Both the position numbers and the translations under genes were made by a program. Below are positions 8,801 to 17,531 of a DNA stretch of 64,000 bases, piece after piece. Within the stretch, counting starts at the first letter, position 1. Every line of letters begins with the position of its first letter. The DNA is from Lactobacillaceae bacterium. Its GTDB lineage: Bacteria; Pseudomonadota; Alphaproteobacteria; RF32; CAG-239. The notes under the pieces are model-generated. The model was not told the DNA's origin. It did not search any database and worked only from the letters and a program-made list of their open reading frames with translations. Location of the stretch: positions 625,223-689,222 of the forward strand of contig JAISVX010000003.1 in assembly GCA_031271345.1 (NCBI GenBank), given 5' to 3'.

Positions 8801-11431
8801 TTATATTACCTTTCTAACGGCATCAATCGCATTCTGGATTTTATCTCCGTTCGGACCGCCGGCCTGAGCCATATCTGGACGCCCGCCGCCGCCCTGACCG
8901 CCGACTGCCGCCGCCGCCGTTTTTACCAAATCAACAGCGGAATATTTTGAAATTAAATCATCGGTAACCCCGACAACAACAGAAGCTTTGCCGTCATTGT
9001 TTGTCGCAAGTAAAATCACTCCTGATTTTATTGCTTTTTTGCTTTCGTCGACAAAAGCTTTCAAATCTTTGACTGGAATGTTTTCAACTTCTTTTCCGAT
9101 AAATTTAACGCCGTTAACAATCTCAACATTTTCCTCTTTGCTGCCTTTGCCGCTTGCCATGGATTTACGAAGCTCAAACATTTCATGATTAAGCTTTTTA
9201 TTATCTTCCAAAAGGTTTGAAACTCTAACCTCAAGGTCGTTAACACTGGCTTTCAGCAAACCGCTCAACGCCTGAAGCTTGTTTTCCAAATCATCGACAA
9301 ACTCTTCGGCCTTTGGACCAGTCAAACACTCGATACGTCTAACACCCGCCGCTACGGCAGATTCTGAAACTATATTAAAATAGCCGATTTCACCGGTCGA
9401 CACAGCATGTGTGCCTCCGCAAAGCTCCATGGAAACTCTGCCGCCCAAATTATCTTCAACGCAGACTACCCGCACCTCATCGCCATATTTCTCGCCAAAC
9501 AACGCCATTGCACCGCTTTCAATCGCTTCTTCAGCAGTCATAATTTTTGTCGCAACTTTATAATCTTTACGAACAGCTTCATTTACAATCTTTTCAACCG
9601 CCCTAAGCTCTTCTGGAGTAACCTGCTTATTATGAGTAATATCAAAACGCATTCTGTCGGCGGAAACCATCGAGCCTTTTTGAGTAACGTGTGTTCCCAA
9701 AACCTCGCGCAAAGCTTTATGCGTTAAGTGGGTAACCGTGTGGTTTGCTCTGATTCTCTTTCTGTTTTCTTCATTAACTTCAAAAACAGCCGAGGTGTTC
9801 ACTTTAGCTTCGCCCTTAACAATTCTGCAGTGATGCACAAATAAACCGTCAAGTTTTTTCTTAACATCTGAAACATAAGCTTCAAAATCTTCATTGCTTA
9901 TTTTGCCAATGTCGCCAACCTGACCTCCTGATTCCGCATAAAACGGACTTTGGTTTGAAACAAGATAAAACTCTCCGCCATTGGTTGATAAAATTTCCTT
10001 ATCTCCTTGAACCAGCGCTTTAATTTGGCATTCTGCTTTTAAGGTGTTGTAACCAAGGAACTCTGTTCTGCCTAATTTCTCATACAGTTCAAACCAGATT
10101 TTTTCAGTGCCGGCATCACCGGAACCCGCCCAGTTTTTTCGCGCTTTTTCTTTCTGTTCGTCCATAGATTTTTCAAAGCCCTTAACATCGACTTTTATAT
10201 CTTTCGCTCTTAAAACATCCTGAGTTAAATCCAGAGGAAAGCCATAAGTATCGTAAAGCTTAAAAGCCACTTCGCCTTTAAGTTCCTGACCTTTATTTAA
10301 AACTTCTATTTCATCATCAAGAAGCCTAAGCCCTTTTTCCATTGTTTTAATAAAACGAGTTTCCTCAGTTCTGATAGTTTCCTTAATCAAGGCGTCCGCG
10401 CGGTAAAGCTCTGGATATGTATCGCCCATTTCTTTTTGCAAAACGGGAACAAGTTTGTATATCATCGGCTCCTTAATACCCAGCAGATGAACATGCCTCA
10501 TTGCGCGGCGCATAATACGGCGCAGCACATAGCCCCTGCCTTCGTTTGAAGGAAGAACGCCGTCGGCAATTAAAAAACTCATACAGCGCAAATGGTCGGC
10601 AATTACATTATGCGACGCCTTTAACGGACCATTTGGGTCAGAATTCGCCAAATCGGCGATTGCCTTTATAAGCGTTTGAAACAAATCTATTTCATAGTTT
10701 GAGTGAACGCCCTGCATAATAGCCGTAAAACGCTCCAGCCCCATGCCTGTGTCAATTGACGGATTAGGGATTTTTATACGTTCTCCGCTTGGCAAATCTT
10801 CAAATTCATCGAATACCAAATTCCAGATTTCAATATATCTGTCGCCGTCTTCTTCAGGCGTGCCGGGCTTTCCACCCCAAATTTCTGGACCATGGTCATA
10901 AAAAATCTCGCTGCAAGGACCGCATGGACCAGTATCTCCCATCTGCCAGAAGTTATCTTTTGTCGGAATCCTTATTATTTTATCATCGCCAAAACCCGCG
11001 ATTTTTTTCCACAAATCATAAGCGGCGTCATCCGTATGAAAGACTGTAACCAGAAGCTTTTCTTTCGGAATGGAAAAATCTTTTGTAAGCAAATCCCAGG
11101 CAAATTTAATTGCGTCTTCCTTAAAATAATCCCCGAATGAAAAGTTTCCCATCATCTCAAAAAATGTATGATGGCGGACCGTATAACCAACATTGTCCAA
11201 ATCATTGTGCTTGCCGCCTGCCCTGACGCATTTCTGGGCTGTCGCGGCTCTTGGAAAAACGGCGGCTTCATTGCCTGTGAAAATATTTTTAAACTGCACC
11301 ATACCCGAGTTTGTAAACATCAAAGTCGGGTCATTATTGGGTAACAAAGGAGAAGCAGGCAAAATTTTATGCCCATTTTTCTCAAAAAAACTTAAATATG
11401 TATTTCGTATATCTTTTAATGTTGTAACCAT
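8801..11431 (-). CDS. alaS: Alanyl-tRNA synthetase
   Basis: Charges tRNA-Ala. The 876-residue protein has the full family layout: the class II catalytic domain (SPLLPNNDPTLMFTNSGM, then GGKHNDLDNVG), the editing domain with metal-binding HTVTHL and CGGTH, and the C-terminal oligomerisation/C-Ala domain with GGQGGGGRPDMAQAGG. Length equals that of E. coli AlaS. Arginine codons are mostly CGN, unlike many neighbours where AGA dominates, consistent with high expression. It starts divergently from the RNase J-like gene, 208 bases away. Confidence 0.97.
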   Translation of the reverse strand: MVTTLKDIRNTYLSFFEKNGHKILPASPLLPNNDPTLMFTNSGMVQFKNIFTGNEAAVFPRAATAQKCVRAGGKHNDLDNVGYTVRHHTFFEMMGNFSFGDYFKEDAIKFAWDLLTKDFSIPKEKLLVTVFHTDDAAYDLWKKIAGFGDDKIIRIPTKDNFWQMGDTGPCGPCSEIFYDHGPEIWGGKPGTPEEDGDRYIEIWNLVFDEFEDLPSGERIKIPNPSIDTGMGLERFTAIMQGVHSNYEIDLFQTLIKAIADLANSDPNGPLKASHNVIADHLRCMSFLIADGVLPSNEGRGYVLRRIMRRAMRHVHLLGIKEPMIYKLVPVLQKEMGDTYPELYRADALIKETIRTEETRFIKTMEKGLRLLDDEIEVLNKGQELKGEVAFKLYDTYGFPLDLTQDVLRAKDIKVDVKGFEKSMDEQKEKARKNWAGSGDAGTEKIWFELYEKLGRTEFLGYNTLKAECQIKALVQGDKEILSTNGGEFYLVSNQSPFYAESGGQVGDIGKISNEDFEAYVSDVKKKLDGLFVHHCRIVKGEAKVNTSAVFEVNEENRKRIRANHTVTHLTHKALREVLGTHVTQKGSMVSADRMRFDITHNKQVTPEELRAVEKIVNEAVRKDYKVATKIMTAEEAIESGAMALFGEKYGDEVRVVCVEDNLGGRVSMELCGGTHAVSTGEIGYFNIVSESAVAAGVRRIECLTGPKAEEFVDDLENKLQALSGLLKASVNDLEVRVSNLLEDNKKLNHEMFELRKSMASGKGSKEENVEIVNGVKFIGKEVENIPVKDLKAFVDESKKAIKSGVILLATNNDGKASVVVGVTDDLISKYSAVDLVKTAAAAVGGQGGGGRPDMAQAGGPNGDKIQNAIDAVRKVI

Positions 11432-11569
11432 GTTAAAACGTCTTTCCCAAGCTGCTTAAATAACCATAACAATTTAGGGCAATTTTTGCCTTCTGTCTAC
11501 AGCATTTTGCTATAAAAATTACATAATCAAAAATGCGGTGAATAAATTGACAAAACTTTACAAAAACAC

Positions 11570-11598
11570 TTGCTTTTTTGTCGAAAAAGATTAATAAT
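11570..11598 (+). promoter_or_regulatory. Possible sigma70 promoter for the RNase J-like gene
   Basis: TTGCTT (11570-11575) is followed after 17 bases by AATAAT (11593-11598), about 40 bases upstream of the ATG at 11640. The divergent alaS promoter must lie in the same 208-base gap, but I could not pick it out. Confidence 0.4.
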
Positions 11599-11639
11599 GC
11601 AATAATATATCGGAATCCTTAATTCTGGAGCTAAAATCA

Positions 11640-13559
11640 ATGGCGTATAATGAAAAAAACAACTCAGAAACAAAAGTGCTTTTTGTCGGCGGAAACAATG
11701 ACGTCGGTATCGGCGCAAACTGTATAGTCGTGGAAAATACCAACGAAAAAAACGAGACGACAAGGATTATGATTGACCTCGGAATGAAGCTCACCGTAGA
11801 CGACCCCAACTATGACGGAATTATCCCAGATATTAGAGAATACCTTGACAGAGTTGACGGAGATGGAAAAGTTATCGAACCCGCGAAATATCCCGTTAGA
11901 GCAGTTTTTATAACCCACGCCCACGAAGACCACAGAGGCGGCTTCAACTCTCTTGAAGCACTGGGATATAAAACTCCTCCAAAAGTTACGGGCGCGACCA
12001 CCGCAAAAATTGAAAAAAACAGAATTAACAGAGAAGGATTAAACTTAAACGTTGTCAGCACCCAAAACGTCATTTCTGTTAACGAGCTTCCAAAACCTGT
12101 CGTCGGGTTTAATAAAAAAGACGAAGGCGGTTTTGAAATAGAGGTCGAAGCATTTAAAGTTTCTCACTCAGCCGTAGACTCAAAAGGATACCATGTTCTA
12201 ATCAAAAAACCTAATGGAAAAGACTTAGGACTCATATTCACCGGCGATTTTAACATGAGAGAAATGCAGGCGAAGTTTAACGGCGTACAAGATGGTTTTA
12301 ACGAAAAAGAATATCTTGACTTAATATCCCGCAAACCTGTAACCCACATTTTTCACGATTCAACTTCAACAGGCTCATCAGACGAATTTATCTTTGATAA
12401 AGAAGCATGTATCGAAGGCTGGAAAAACCTTATCGGACAAATTGAAAACGATGGAAAAAAAGAAATATTTACCGAAAACATCGCAAACAGCGTTGACCAT
12501 CTGTTAAAATTGGCGGAAGGCGCCAGACGTTTTAATGCGGAAAATGACCGTTCAAGAAAAATGTATATTGACAGCGGAAATTTAAGATTGGCATACAAAG
12601 CATATTTAGACACTGGCGGAGAACCTTTTGATGATGTAATATTTATGACCGAAAACAGAAACGGCGCCAACGAGTTCAATTATCAGGTGCCGCAAGAAGA
12701 CCAGATTGTTATATTTTCCGGCGTATTTGCGGAAGGAGCCGAAGACAGCCCGATGTCAAAAGGTTTAAAAATGCCTTCCGGCACTGTAAAACTATCCCGC
12801 GGCGAAAAAGTTATTACCAGTGCAAAAGATTATGAAAAAAACAAAGATAAATTAGGCTCTGACACCGGTCACAGATTTTTTAGAGTAGGATCGGAAACCG
12901 CCTACGTCAAAGCCCAAAGAGATGTCGGCATAAACTCCAGAGGCATTCGTAAAACAATAAACAAAATAGCGGCATTGGGAGCAAAAATATATCAGGTTGC
13001 AACCTACCCGGAAGCAAGCATTGGAAACTATCCGATGTTTAAAATCCAATCAAGCGGTCATGCCAGCAAAAAAGAAAGCCAAAAATATCTTGGCTATCAC
13101 GACCCCCAAACGACTGTCGTCATCCCCATTCACGGCGACATTTATCAGTTGAAAACAACTGCAAAATTAGCGCAGGAAGAGGGTTTTAAAGCAAATGTAT
13201 ATAAAAATGCAAGCACCATAGAAGTTTTCAAAAACGGCAGCAGGCTGATTGATGAAAATGACGGCAGCGACACATACATTGCTTTTAGAAACGAAGGCGA
13301 TTATCGGGAAAAAGTTTTGGTTATTGACGAAGTTGCCGTTTATCAAGACTATAAAGACCCTAAAGTAGAACATATTTGCTATATGAGCAGCCTTGGAAGA
13401 CACATTGCAAAGAAAGTCGACGGCAAATGGATAGACGCCCAGATGGTTGACGGCGCGGATATTGAAGGAAACGGCAAAAGAAACAAAAAGCAGCTTCGCA
13501 AAAATATCAGCAACCTTCAAAAGCAAATCTATGAAAAGAAAAGAGAAGGAAATTCGTAA
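11640..13559 (+). CDS. RNase J-like metallo-beta-lactamase nuclease
   Basis: Predicted RNA exo/endonuclease of the beta-CASP metallo-beta-lactamase group. The metal-binding motif is THAHEDHRGG, the next ligands lie in KVSHSAVDSKGYH and IFTGDF, and the beta-CASP part has IQSSGHASKKE and PIHGD, as in RNase J. At 639 residues it is longer than usual RNase J (about 555). Two insertions are visible: a charged stretch near the N-terminus (ENTNEKNETT) and one around residues 280-310. The C-terminus ends in a basic helix (KKQLRKNISNLQKQIYEKKR). It may be an RNase J ortholog or a diverged paralog; I lean to the former. Confidence 0.75.
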   Translation: MAYNEKNNSETKVLFVGGNNDVGIGANCIVVENTNEKNETTRIMIDLGMKLTVDDPNYDGIIPDIREYLDRVDGDGKVIEPAKYPVRAVFITHAHEDHRGGFNSLEALGYKTPPKVTGATTAKIEKNRINREGLNLNVVSTQNVISVNELPKPVVGFNKKDEGGFEIEVEAFKVSHSAVDSKGYHVLIKKPNGKDLGLIFTGDFNMREMQAKFNGVQDGFNEKEYLDLISRKPVTHIFHDSTSTGSSDEFIFDKEACIEGWKNLIGQIENDGKKEIFTENIANSVDHLLKLAEGARRFNAENDRSRKMYIDSGNLRLAYKAYLDTGGEPFDDVIFMTENRNGANEFNYQVPQEDQIVIFSGVFAEGAEDSPMSKGLKMPSGTVKLSRGEKVITSAKDYEKNKDKLGSDTGHRFFRVGSETAYVKAQRDVGINSRGIRKTINKIAALGAKIYQVATYPEASIGNYPMFKIQSSGHASKKESQKYLGYHDPQTTVVIPIHGDIYQLKTTAKLAQEEGFKANVYKNASTIEVFKNGSRLIDENDGSDTYIAFRNEGDYREKVLVIDEVAVYQDYKDPKVEHICYMSSLGRHIAKKVDGKWIDAQMVDGADIEGNGKRNKKQLRKNISNLQKQIYEKKREGNS

Positions 13560-13568
13560 AAAAGTTGT

Positions 13569-13596
13569 TTGCTTAATGTAAAAAAAGACATATCAT
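13569..13596 (+). promoter_or_regulatory. Possible promoter for sfsA-map-radC
   Basis: TTGCTT (13569-13574), a 16-base gap and TATCAT (13591-13596) lie about 35 bases before the TTG start of sfsA. Weak but well placed in the 71-base gap after the nuclease gene. Confidence 0.35.
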
Positions 13597-13630
13597 CTAA
13601 CAGTTTATATACTTTTTTTGAGGTGTAATT

Positions 13631-14323
13631 TTGAAGTTTTCAAGAAAATTAATAAAAGGGACAATAATTGACGTACACAGCAATTTAATCGCCGACGTAG
13701 AGTTTGAAAACGGCGCAGTCGAAGCTGTTTTCTGCCCAAACCCCGACCGAGTAAAAACTCTTTACAAGAGAGGCGCAGACGTATGGTCTATGCCCATTGA
13801 CAACACCAACAAAAAAGTCAGATATGAAGCAACCATTGTCGAGAACGACAAAGGTTTGGTTATGGTAAACCCGCACTACAGATATGATATTTTCGCCGAG
13901 GCTTTTGAAAACAATATATTGGATGACTTTGACGAATATGATTCAATAGAAAGCCTTGATGAAAACGATACCCGCCTGAGCTTTAGATTGTCGAACGAAG
14001 AAGGCAAAGAATGCTATGTTTATATATGCAATATATACAACAAGCAAAACGGGTATGCTGTTTTTCCATCTTTCGTAGATTTTCGCGAATTTACCGTATA
14101 TTCCGAGCTAGATGAAATAAGAAAAAGCGGCATTGACACATATTTTATAATAATGGTTGTAAGAACAGACTATAAAGGCGTAAAATTTACCTGGAACCTG
14201 GACCCTGTTGCATCTGCCAAAGCATTTGACGAAGCAAGAAACGGCTTGAAATTCTCATGCTATAGTTGTAATTTAGACACATCTGGAATAGAGATTTCAC
14301 AAAAGATAGACATTAAGTTTTAG
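13631..14323 (+). CDS. sfsA: SfsA family DNA/RNA nuclease-like protein
   Basis: SfsA was named for sugar fermentation stimulation and is now viewed as a nucleic-acid binding or nuclease protein. The N-terminal OB-like part has FENGAVEAVFCPNPDR, and the C-terminal part follows the family pattern. At 230 residues it matches the family. The track shows Met first, but the codon is TTG, preceded by a good GAGGTG ribosome-binding site 7 bases upstream. Directly downstream, 9 bases away, is map; the sfsA-map pairing is common in alphaproteobacteria. Confidence 0.75.
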   Translation: MKFSRKLIKGTIIDVHSNLIADVEFENGAVEAVFCPNPDRVKTLYKRGADVWSMPIDNTNKKVRYEATIVENDKGLVMVNPHYRYDIFAEAFENNILDDFDEYDSIESLDENDTRLSFRLSNEEGKECYVYICNIYNKQNGYAVFPSFVDFREFTVYSELDEIRKSGIDTYFIIMVVRTDYKGVKFTWNLDPVASAKAFDEARNGLKFSCYSCNLDTSGIEISQKIDIKF

Positions 14324-14332
14324 GAGCGGAAA

Positions 14333-15139
14333 GTGTCACAAGTTAGAAAAGACGGCGTAACTCTTTATGAGAAAAAAGACTTTGAAGGGATGAGAAAAGC
14401 GGGAAAAACCGCTGCCGAAGTTTTGGATTTTATCACGCCTTATGTTCAAGTCGGCGCTTCGACAGGCGAGCTGGACGACCTTTGTCGCAATTTCATCAAA
14501 GAAAAAGGCGCCATCAGCGCAACTATCGGCTACAACGGCTACAAACACGCGTCATGTATCTCAATAAACCATGTTATATGCCACGGAATCCCAAATCATG
14601 AACGCAAACTTGCCGACGGCGACATCTTAAACATAGATATTACCGTAATCGTTGACGGCTGGTTCGGAGACACCAGCAGAATGTTTTATGCCGGAACCCC
14701 AAAAATAAAGACCAAAAGACTTTGCGACGTAACTTACGAATGCACAATGCGCGCGATTGATATAGTAAAGCCAGGAGCAAGACTTGGCGATATTGGGGCA
14801 TTAATTGAAGGCATTGCTCATAAAAACGGCTATTCTGTTGTCGATATGTTCTGCGGACACGGTCTGGGAAGAGTTTTTCATGACGAGCCGCAGGTAATCC
14901 ACTGCGGGCAGAAAGGCACTGGTCCTCTAATTGAAGAAGGCATGTTCTTTACAATTGAACCAATGATAAACATTGGCAAAAGAGACGGCATAATCCTCCA
15001 GGACGGATGGACCGCAGTTACAAGAGACAAATCGTTATCAGCGCAGTTTGAACACTCTATCGGCGTTACAAATGACGGCTGCGAAATATTTACGTTATCT
15101 CCCAAAGGATATACTAAACCACCATATAAGATTGGCTAA
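14333..15139 (+). CDS. map: Methionine aminopeptidase, type I
   Basis: Removes the initiator methionine from nascent proteins. The five metal ligands are readable: Asp in LNIDITVIVDGW, Asp in GDTSRMF, His in GHGLGRVFHDEP, Glu in FTIEPMIN and Glu in QFEHSIGV. No N-terminal zinc extension is present, so it is type Ia. The start codon is GTG, with TAGGAGCGGA as ribosome-binding site. It follows sfsA by 9 bases and is followed by radC one base after its stop, so the three genes form an operon. Confidence 0.95.
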   Translation: MSQVRKDGVTLYEKKDFEGMRKAGKTAAEVLDFITPYVQVGASTGELDDLCRNFIKEKGAISATIGYNGYKHASCISINHVICHGIPNHERKLADGDILNIDITVIVDGWFGDTSRMFYAGTPKIKTKRLCDVTYECTMRAIDIVKPGARLGDIGALIEGIAHKNGYSVVDMFCGHGLGRVFHDEPQVIHCGQKGTGPLIEEGMFFTIEPMINIGKRDGIILQDGWTAVTRDKSLSAQFEHSIGVTNDGCEIFTLSPKGYTKPPYKIG

Positions 15140-15140
15140 A

Positions 15141-15830
15141 ATGAACGAAGAAAAACCAGATTATCTAGGACACAGGCAAAGACTTAAAGACCGTTTCATG
15201 AGAGACGGCGGAAAATCTATGCCGGATTATGAGTTTCTGGAACTTCTTCTTACCATCGCTATACCGAGAAGAGATGTTAAACCTTTGGCAAAACAGCTGA
15301 TTAAAAAATTCGGGAGTTTTGCTGGCGTAATAACCGCATCTTACGAAGATTTGACAAATTTCAGCGGGCTTAAAGAAAATACTGTCTGCATACTAAAAAT
15401 TATAAAAGAAGCGGCAATAAGATTAAATTGGCAGGTTCTGCATAATTCAGACAACCCGATTATCAATAATTGGGATTCTATGATAGATTATTGCAGGTCT
15501 GCGATGGCGTACCAAGAGTATGAAGAGTTTAGAATAATCTTTCTAAACCCCAAGCTGGCGGTAATCGGAGAAGAAATCCAGCAGCGAGGCACGATTGACC
15601 AGGTTGCGATTCATCCGAGGGAAGTTATAAAATCGGCTGTGATAAAAGGCGCCAGCGCAATAATCTTGGTTCACAACCACCCGTCGGGAAATGTAACGCC
15701 TTCAAAATCCGATATTGATATAACCAAGAAAATAAACAGCGCCGCGGAAGCCGTAAACATAAAGGTCATAGACCACATAATAATCAGCAAATACGATTAC
15801 TATTCTTTCAAAGAAAAAAGAATTATATAA
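15141..15830 (+). CDS. radC: RadC family JAB/MPN-domain protein
   Basis: RadC proteins carry a helix-hairpin-helix-like N-terminus and a JAMM metalloprotease-fold domain; their role in the cell is still unsettled. Here YEFLELLLTIAIPRRDVKPL and the hairpin region come first, then the metal motif HNHPSGNVTPSKSD in the JAMM domain. The ORF track extends back to 15048 inside map, but the ATG at 15141 (MNEEKPDYLGHRQRLK) directly after the map stop gives a normal 229-residue RadC. The map-radC order is seen in other alphaproteobacteria. Confidence 0.92.
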   Translation: MNEEKPDYLGHRQRLKDRFMRDGGKSMPDYEFLELLLTIAIPRRDVKPLAKQLIKKFGSFAGVITASYEDLTNFSGLKENTVCILKIIKEAAIRLNWQVLHNSDNPIINNWDSMIDYCRSAMAYQEYEEFRIIFLNPKLAVIGEEIQQRGTIDQVAIHPREVIKSAVIKGASAIILVHNHPSGNVTPSKSDIDITKKINSAAEAVNIKVIDHIIISKYDYYSFKEKRII

Positions 15831-15865
15831 TATTTGGATTTACATATTTTTTTATAAAAAAGTGC

Positions 15866-15894
15866 TTGCAAAAAGAAATTAAATTGTATATGTT
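15866..15894 (+). promoter_or_regulatory. Promoter of tRNA-Pro
   Basis: TTGCAA (15866-15871), a 17-base spacer and TATGTT (15889-15894) end 11 bases before the mature tRNA. The same GCTTGCAA core precedes the next tRNA gene. Confidence 0.65.
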
Positions 15895-15905
15895 GTGAAA
15901 CGAAA

Positions 15906-15982
15906 CGGGATATAGCTCAGCCTGGTAGAGCGCTAGTTTTGGGTACTAGATGTCGTAGGTTCGAATCCTGCTATCCCGACCA
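15906..15982 (+). tRNA. tRNA-Pro (anticodon TGG)
   Basis: Complete 77-base cloverleaf. The acceptor arm CGGGATA pairs with TATCCCG, the D arm has AGCTCAGCCTGGTAGAGC, the anticodon stem CTAGT/ACTAG encloses TTTGGGT with anticodon TGG, and the T arm has GGTTCGAATCC. CCA is encoded. Confidence 0.97.
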
Positions 15983-16020
15983 GAAAACAAATGACCGCCT
16001 AAAGGCGGTCATTTGTTTTC
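15983..16020 (+). terminator. Terminator of tRNA-Pro
   Basis: A perfect 17-bp inverted repeat (GAAAACAAATGACCGCC and its complement, loop TAAA) begins right after the CCA end. The 3' arm ends in TTTGTTTTC, giving a strong intrinsic terminator. Confidence 0.9.
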
Positions 16021-16232
16021 CGCTTTTCGGGGTCAGGATTTGAACTTACGAGAAAGTAGGTTTGGCTACCAGGTTTAAACTAGACGGGAGTATCGCCGGT
16101 TTGCGAAACAAAAAACCGCCAGTGCAACTCGAGTATAGCGAGAGTAATCCTGCCAAGTCATTAACCGACAGTCTCAACGACAACTCTACTAAAATAAGCA
16201 TAATCTTGCCTAAAATATTTATAAAAAAATGC
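16021..16232. other. Intergenic spacer with no gene; tRNA T-arm-like fragment
   Basis: No convincing coding region in either strand (the ORFs of 67 and 101 residues overlap tRNA sequence and lack family features). Bases 16034-16051 read on the minus strand TCGTAAGTTCAAATCCTG, matching 16 of 18 bases of the tRNA-Pro T arm at 15953-15970. I could not fold a complete tRNA around it. Confidence 0.5.
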
Positions 16233-16261
16233 TTGCAATCTTCTAAAATATATCCTATTAA
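16233..16261 (+). promoter_or_regulatory. Promoter of tRNA-Arg
   Basis: TTGCAA (16233-16238), a 17-base spacer and TATTAA (16256-16261) end 12 bases before the mature tRNA-Arg. Confidence 0.65.
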
Positions 16262-16273
16262 ATAGGACACTAA

Positions 16274-16350
16274 GGTCCCGTAGCTCAGTAGGATAGAGCA
16301 ACAGCCTTCTAAGCTGTGGGTCAGACGTTCGAGTCGTCTCGGGATCGCCA
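16274..16350 (+). tRNA. tRNA-Arg (anticodon TCT)
   Basis: Complete 77-base cloverleaf. GGTCCCG pairs with CGGGATC in the acceptor stem, the D arm has TAGCTCAGTAGGATAGAGCA, the anticodon stem encloses CTTCTAA with anticodon TCT (reads AGA, the favoured Arg codon in many genes here), and the T arm has CGTTCGAGTCG. CCA is encoded. Confidence 0.97.
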
Positions 16351-16354
16351 TTTC

Positions 16355-16384
16355 AAAAACCGTCCATTAAGGACGGTTTTTTTA
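16355..16384 (+). terminator. Terminator of tRNA-Arg
   Basis: Stem AAAAACCGTCC/GGACGGTTTTT with a 5-base loop, followed by more T residues, starts 5 bases after the tRNA CCA. Confidence 0.85.
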
Positions 16385-16400
16385 TTACAATCAGAGACGA

Positions 16401-17531
16401 CTACTTCAATCTGCCCATAACGGTTTCTTTTATCAATTTGTCCCAAGCTTCCGTGACAAGTCTTGGGTCGTATTTTTCCATATCTTTCGCGGCTTTTTCA
16501 CCCATGTCGATACGAAGGGCTTTATTGCCCATAAGAACTTCCATTTTTTCCGCCAGTTCCTCAACGTCTTTTACCAAATATCCGTTATGCCCAGTAATGA
16601 TAAGTTCGTTTACAGATGGAGTGTCAACAAAACCAATGCTTGGCAAGCCCATCGCCATTCCATCCGCAAGCCCCAGACCAAAGCCTTCATGCAGACTTGG
16701 AAAAACCTGAAAATCCGCGTCTTTATAAACTTCCTGGATATTATTTGAGTAGCCCATTATGTAAATATTTTTTTCAATGTCATATTTTTGCGCCAAGTTC
16801 ATTAGCTCTTCATTATATTTTTTATATTTTTGCAAGCCCCAAAACTCAACAACCCACTCGGGAAACTTCTCGGCAATTTTTGCAAAAGCCTCAATAATAA
16901 GGTGCTGGCGTTTTCCTTCTTTCTCGACCCTGGCGACATAAATTATTTTTTTCTTCTCAATAGATAAATCCGCCCTGTTTCCTGTGGGAATCTGCTCAAC
17001 CGCATTTGGAATATCGACAATTTTCTTCACTTTATAATACTTGCTTAAAACACTGGCATGAGACTTCATAAGAACCTGAAAAACCGCAACATTCTCTACA
17101 ATCTTTTGATATATCCCGCGCAAAAAGAACGGTTTCTTTTTTATTTTTCCAAATATTATCGAAGGATAGCAGTGCATCATCATTATTATGGGAATGTTAT
17201 GTTTCTGCATAAAAGACACATTAAATAAATCGTTCATAAAATAACAGATGATAACATCAGGCTTTTCTTTTTTTATGAACTTTTTATAACGAAAACACGG
17301 AATAAAAAACTTTTCCCGGCAAAACCTGAAAACATTAATCAAAGGATTTTTGGTTTTCGCGTTTAAGTTTGTAAACTTAACTTTGCCGCTTAGCTCAGCC
17401 CCTTTGCCCTGCTTGTTATAACTATCGCAAACGACATGAACCTCATGACCGACTTCCGCTAAAGAATTAACAAACTGAGTTAAAAACTTTGTATTAAGGA
17501 CGTTACGATCTTTAACTACCATAACTTTCAT
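16401..17531 (-). CDS. Glycosyltransferase family 4 (GT-B fold)
   Basis: Probable sugar transferase for lipopolysaccharide or another surface glycan, acting at the cytosolic membrane face. The C-terminal nucleotide-sugar domain shows KIIYVARVEKEGKRQHLIIEAF, then FPSLHEGFGLGLADGMAMGLP, the GT4 region where the second acid is Asp instead of the more usual Glu. The N-terminal half has the expected Rossmann-like start MKVMVVKDRNVLNTKFL. At 376 residues it is a normal GT4 length. It overlaps the upstream ParB-like gene by 4 bases. Donor and acceptor sugars cannot be inferred. Confidence 0.88.
   Translation of the reverse strand: MKVMVVKDRNVLNTKFLTQFVNSLAEVGHEVHVVCDSYNKQGKGAELSGKVKFTNLNAKTKNPLINVFRFCREKFFIPCFRYKKFIKKEKPDVIICYFMNDLFNVSFMQKHNIPIIMMMHCYPSIIFGKIKKKPFFLRGIYQKIVENVAVFQVLMKSHASVLSKYYKVKKIVDIPNAVEQIPTGNRADLSIEKKKIIYVARVEKEGKRQHLIIEAFAKIAEKFPEWVVEFWGLQKYKKYNEELMNLAQKYDIEKNIYIMGYSNNIQEVYKDADFQVFPSLHEGFGLGLADGMAMGLPSIGFVDTPSVNELIITGHNGYLVKDVEELAEKMEVLMGNKALRIDMGEKAAKDMEKYDPRLVTEAWDKLIKETVMGRLK

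Noticed and set aside
16046-16351. 101-residue minus-strand ORF across the tRNA-Arg spacer
   Set aside because: It covers the tRNA-Arg gene and its promoter in antisense and has no family features.
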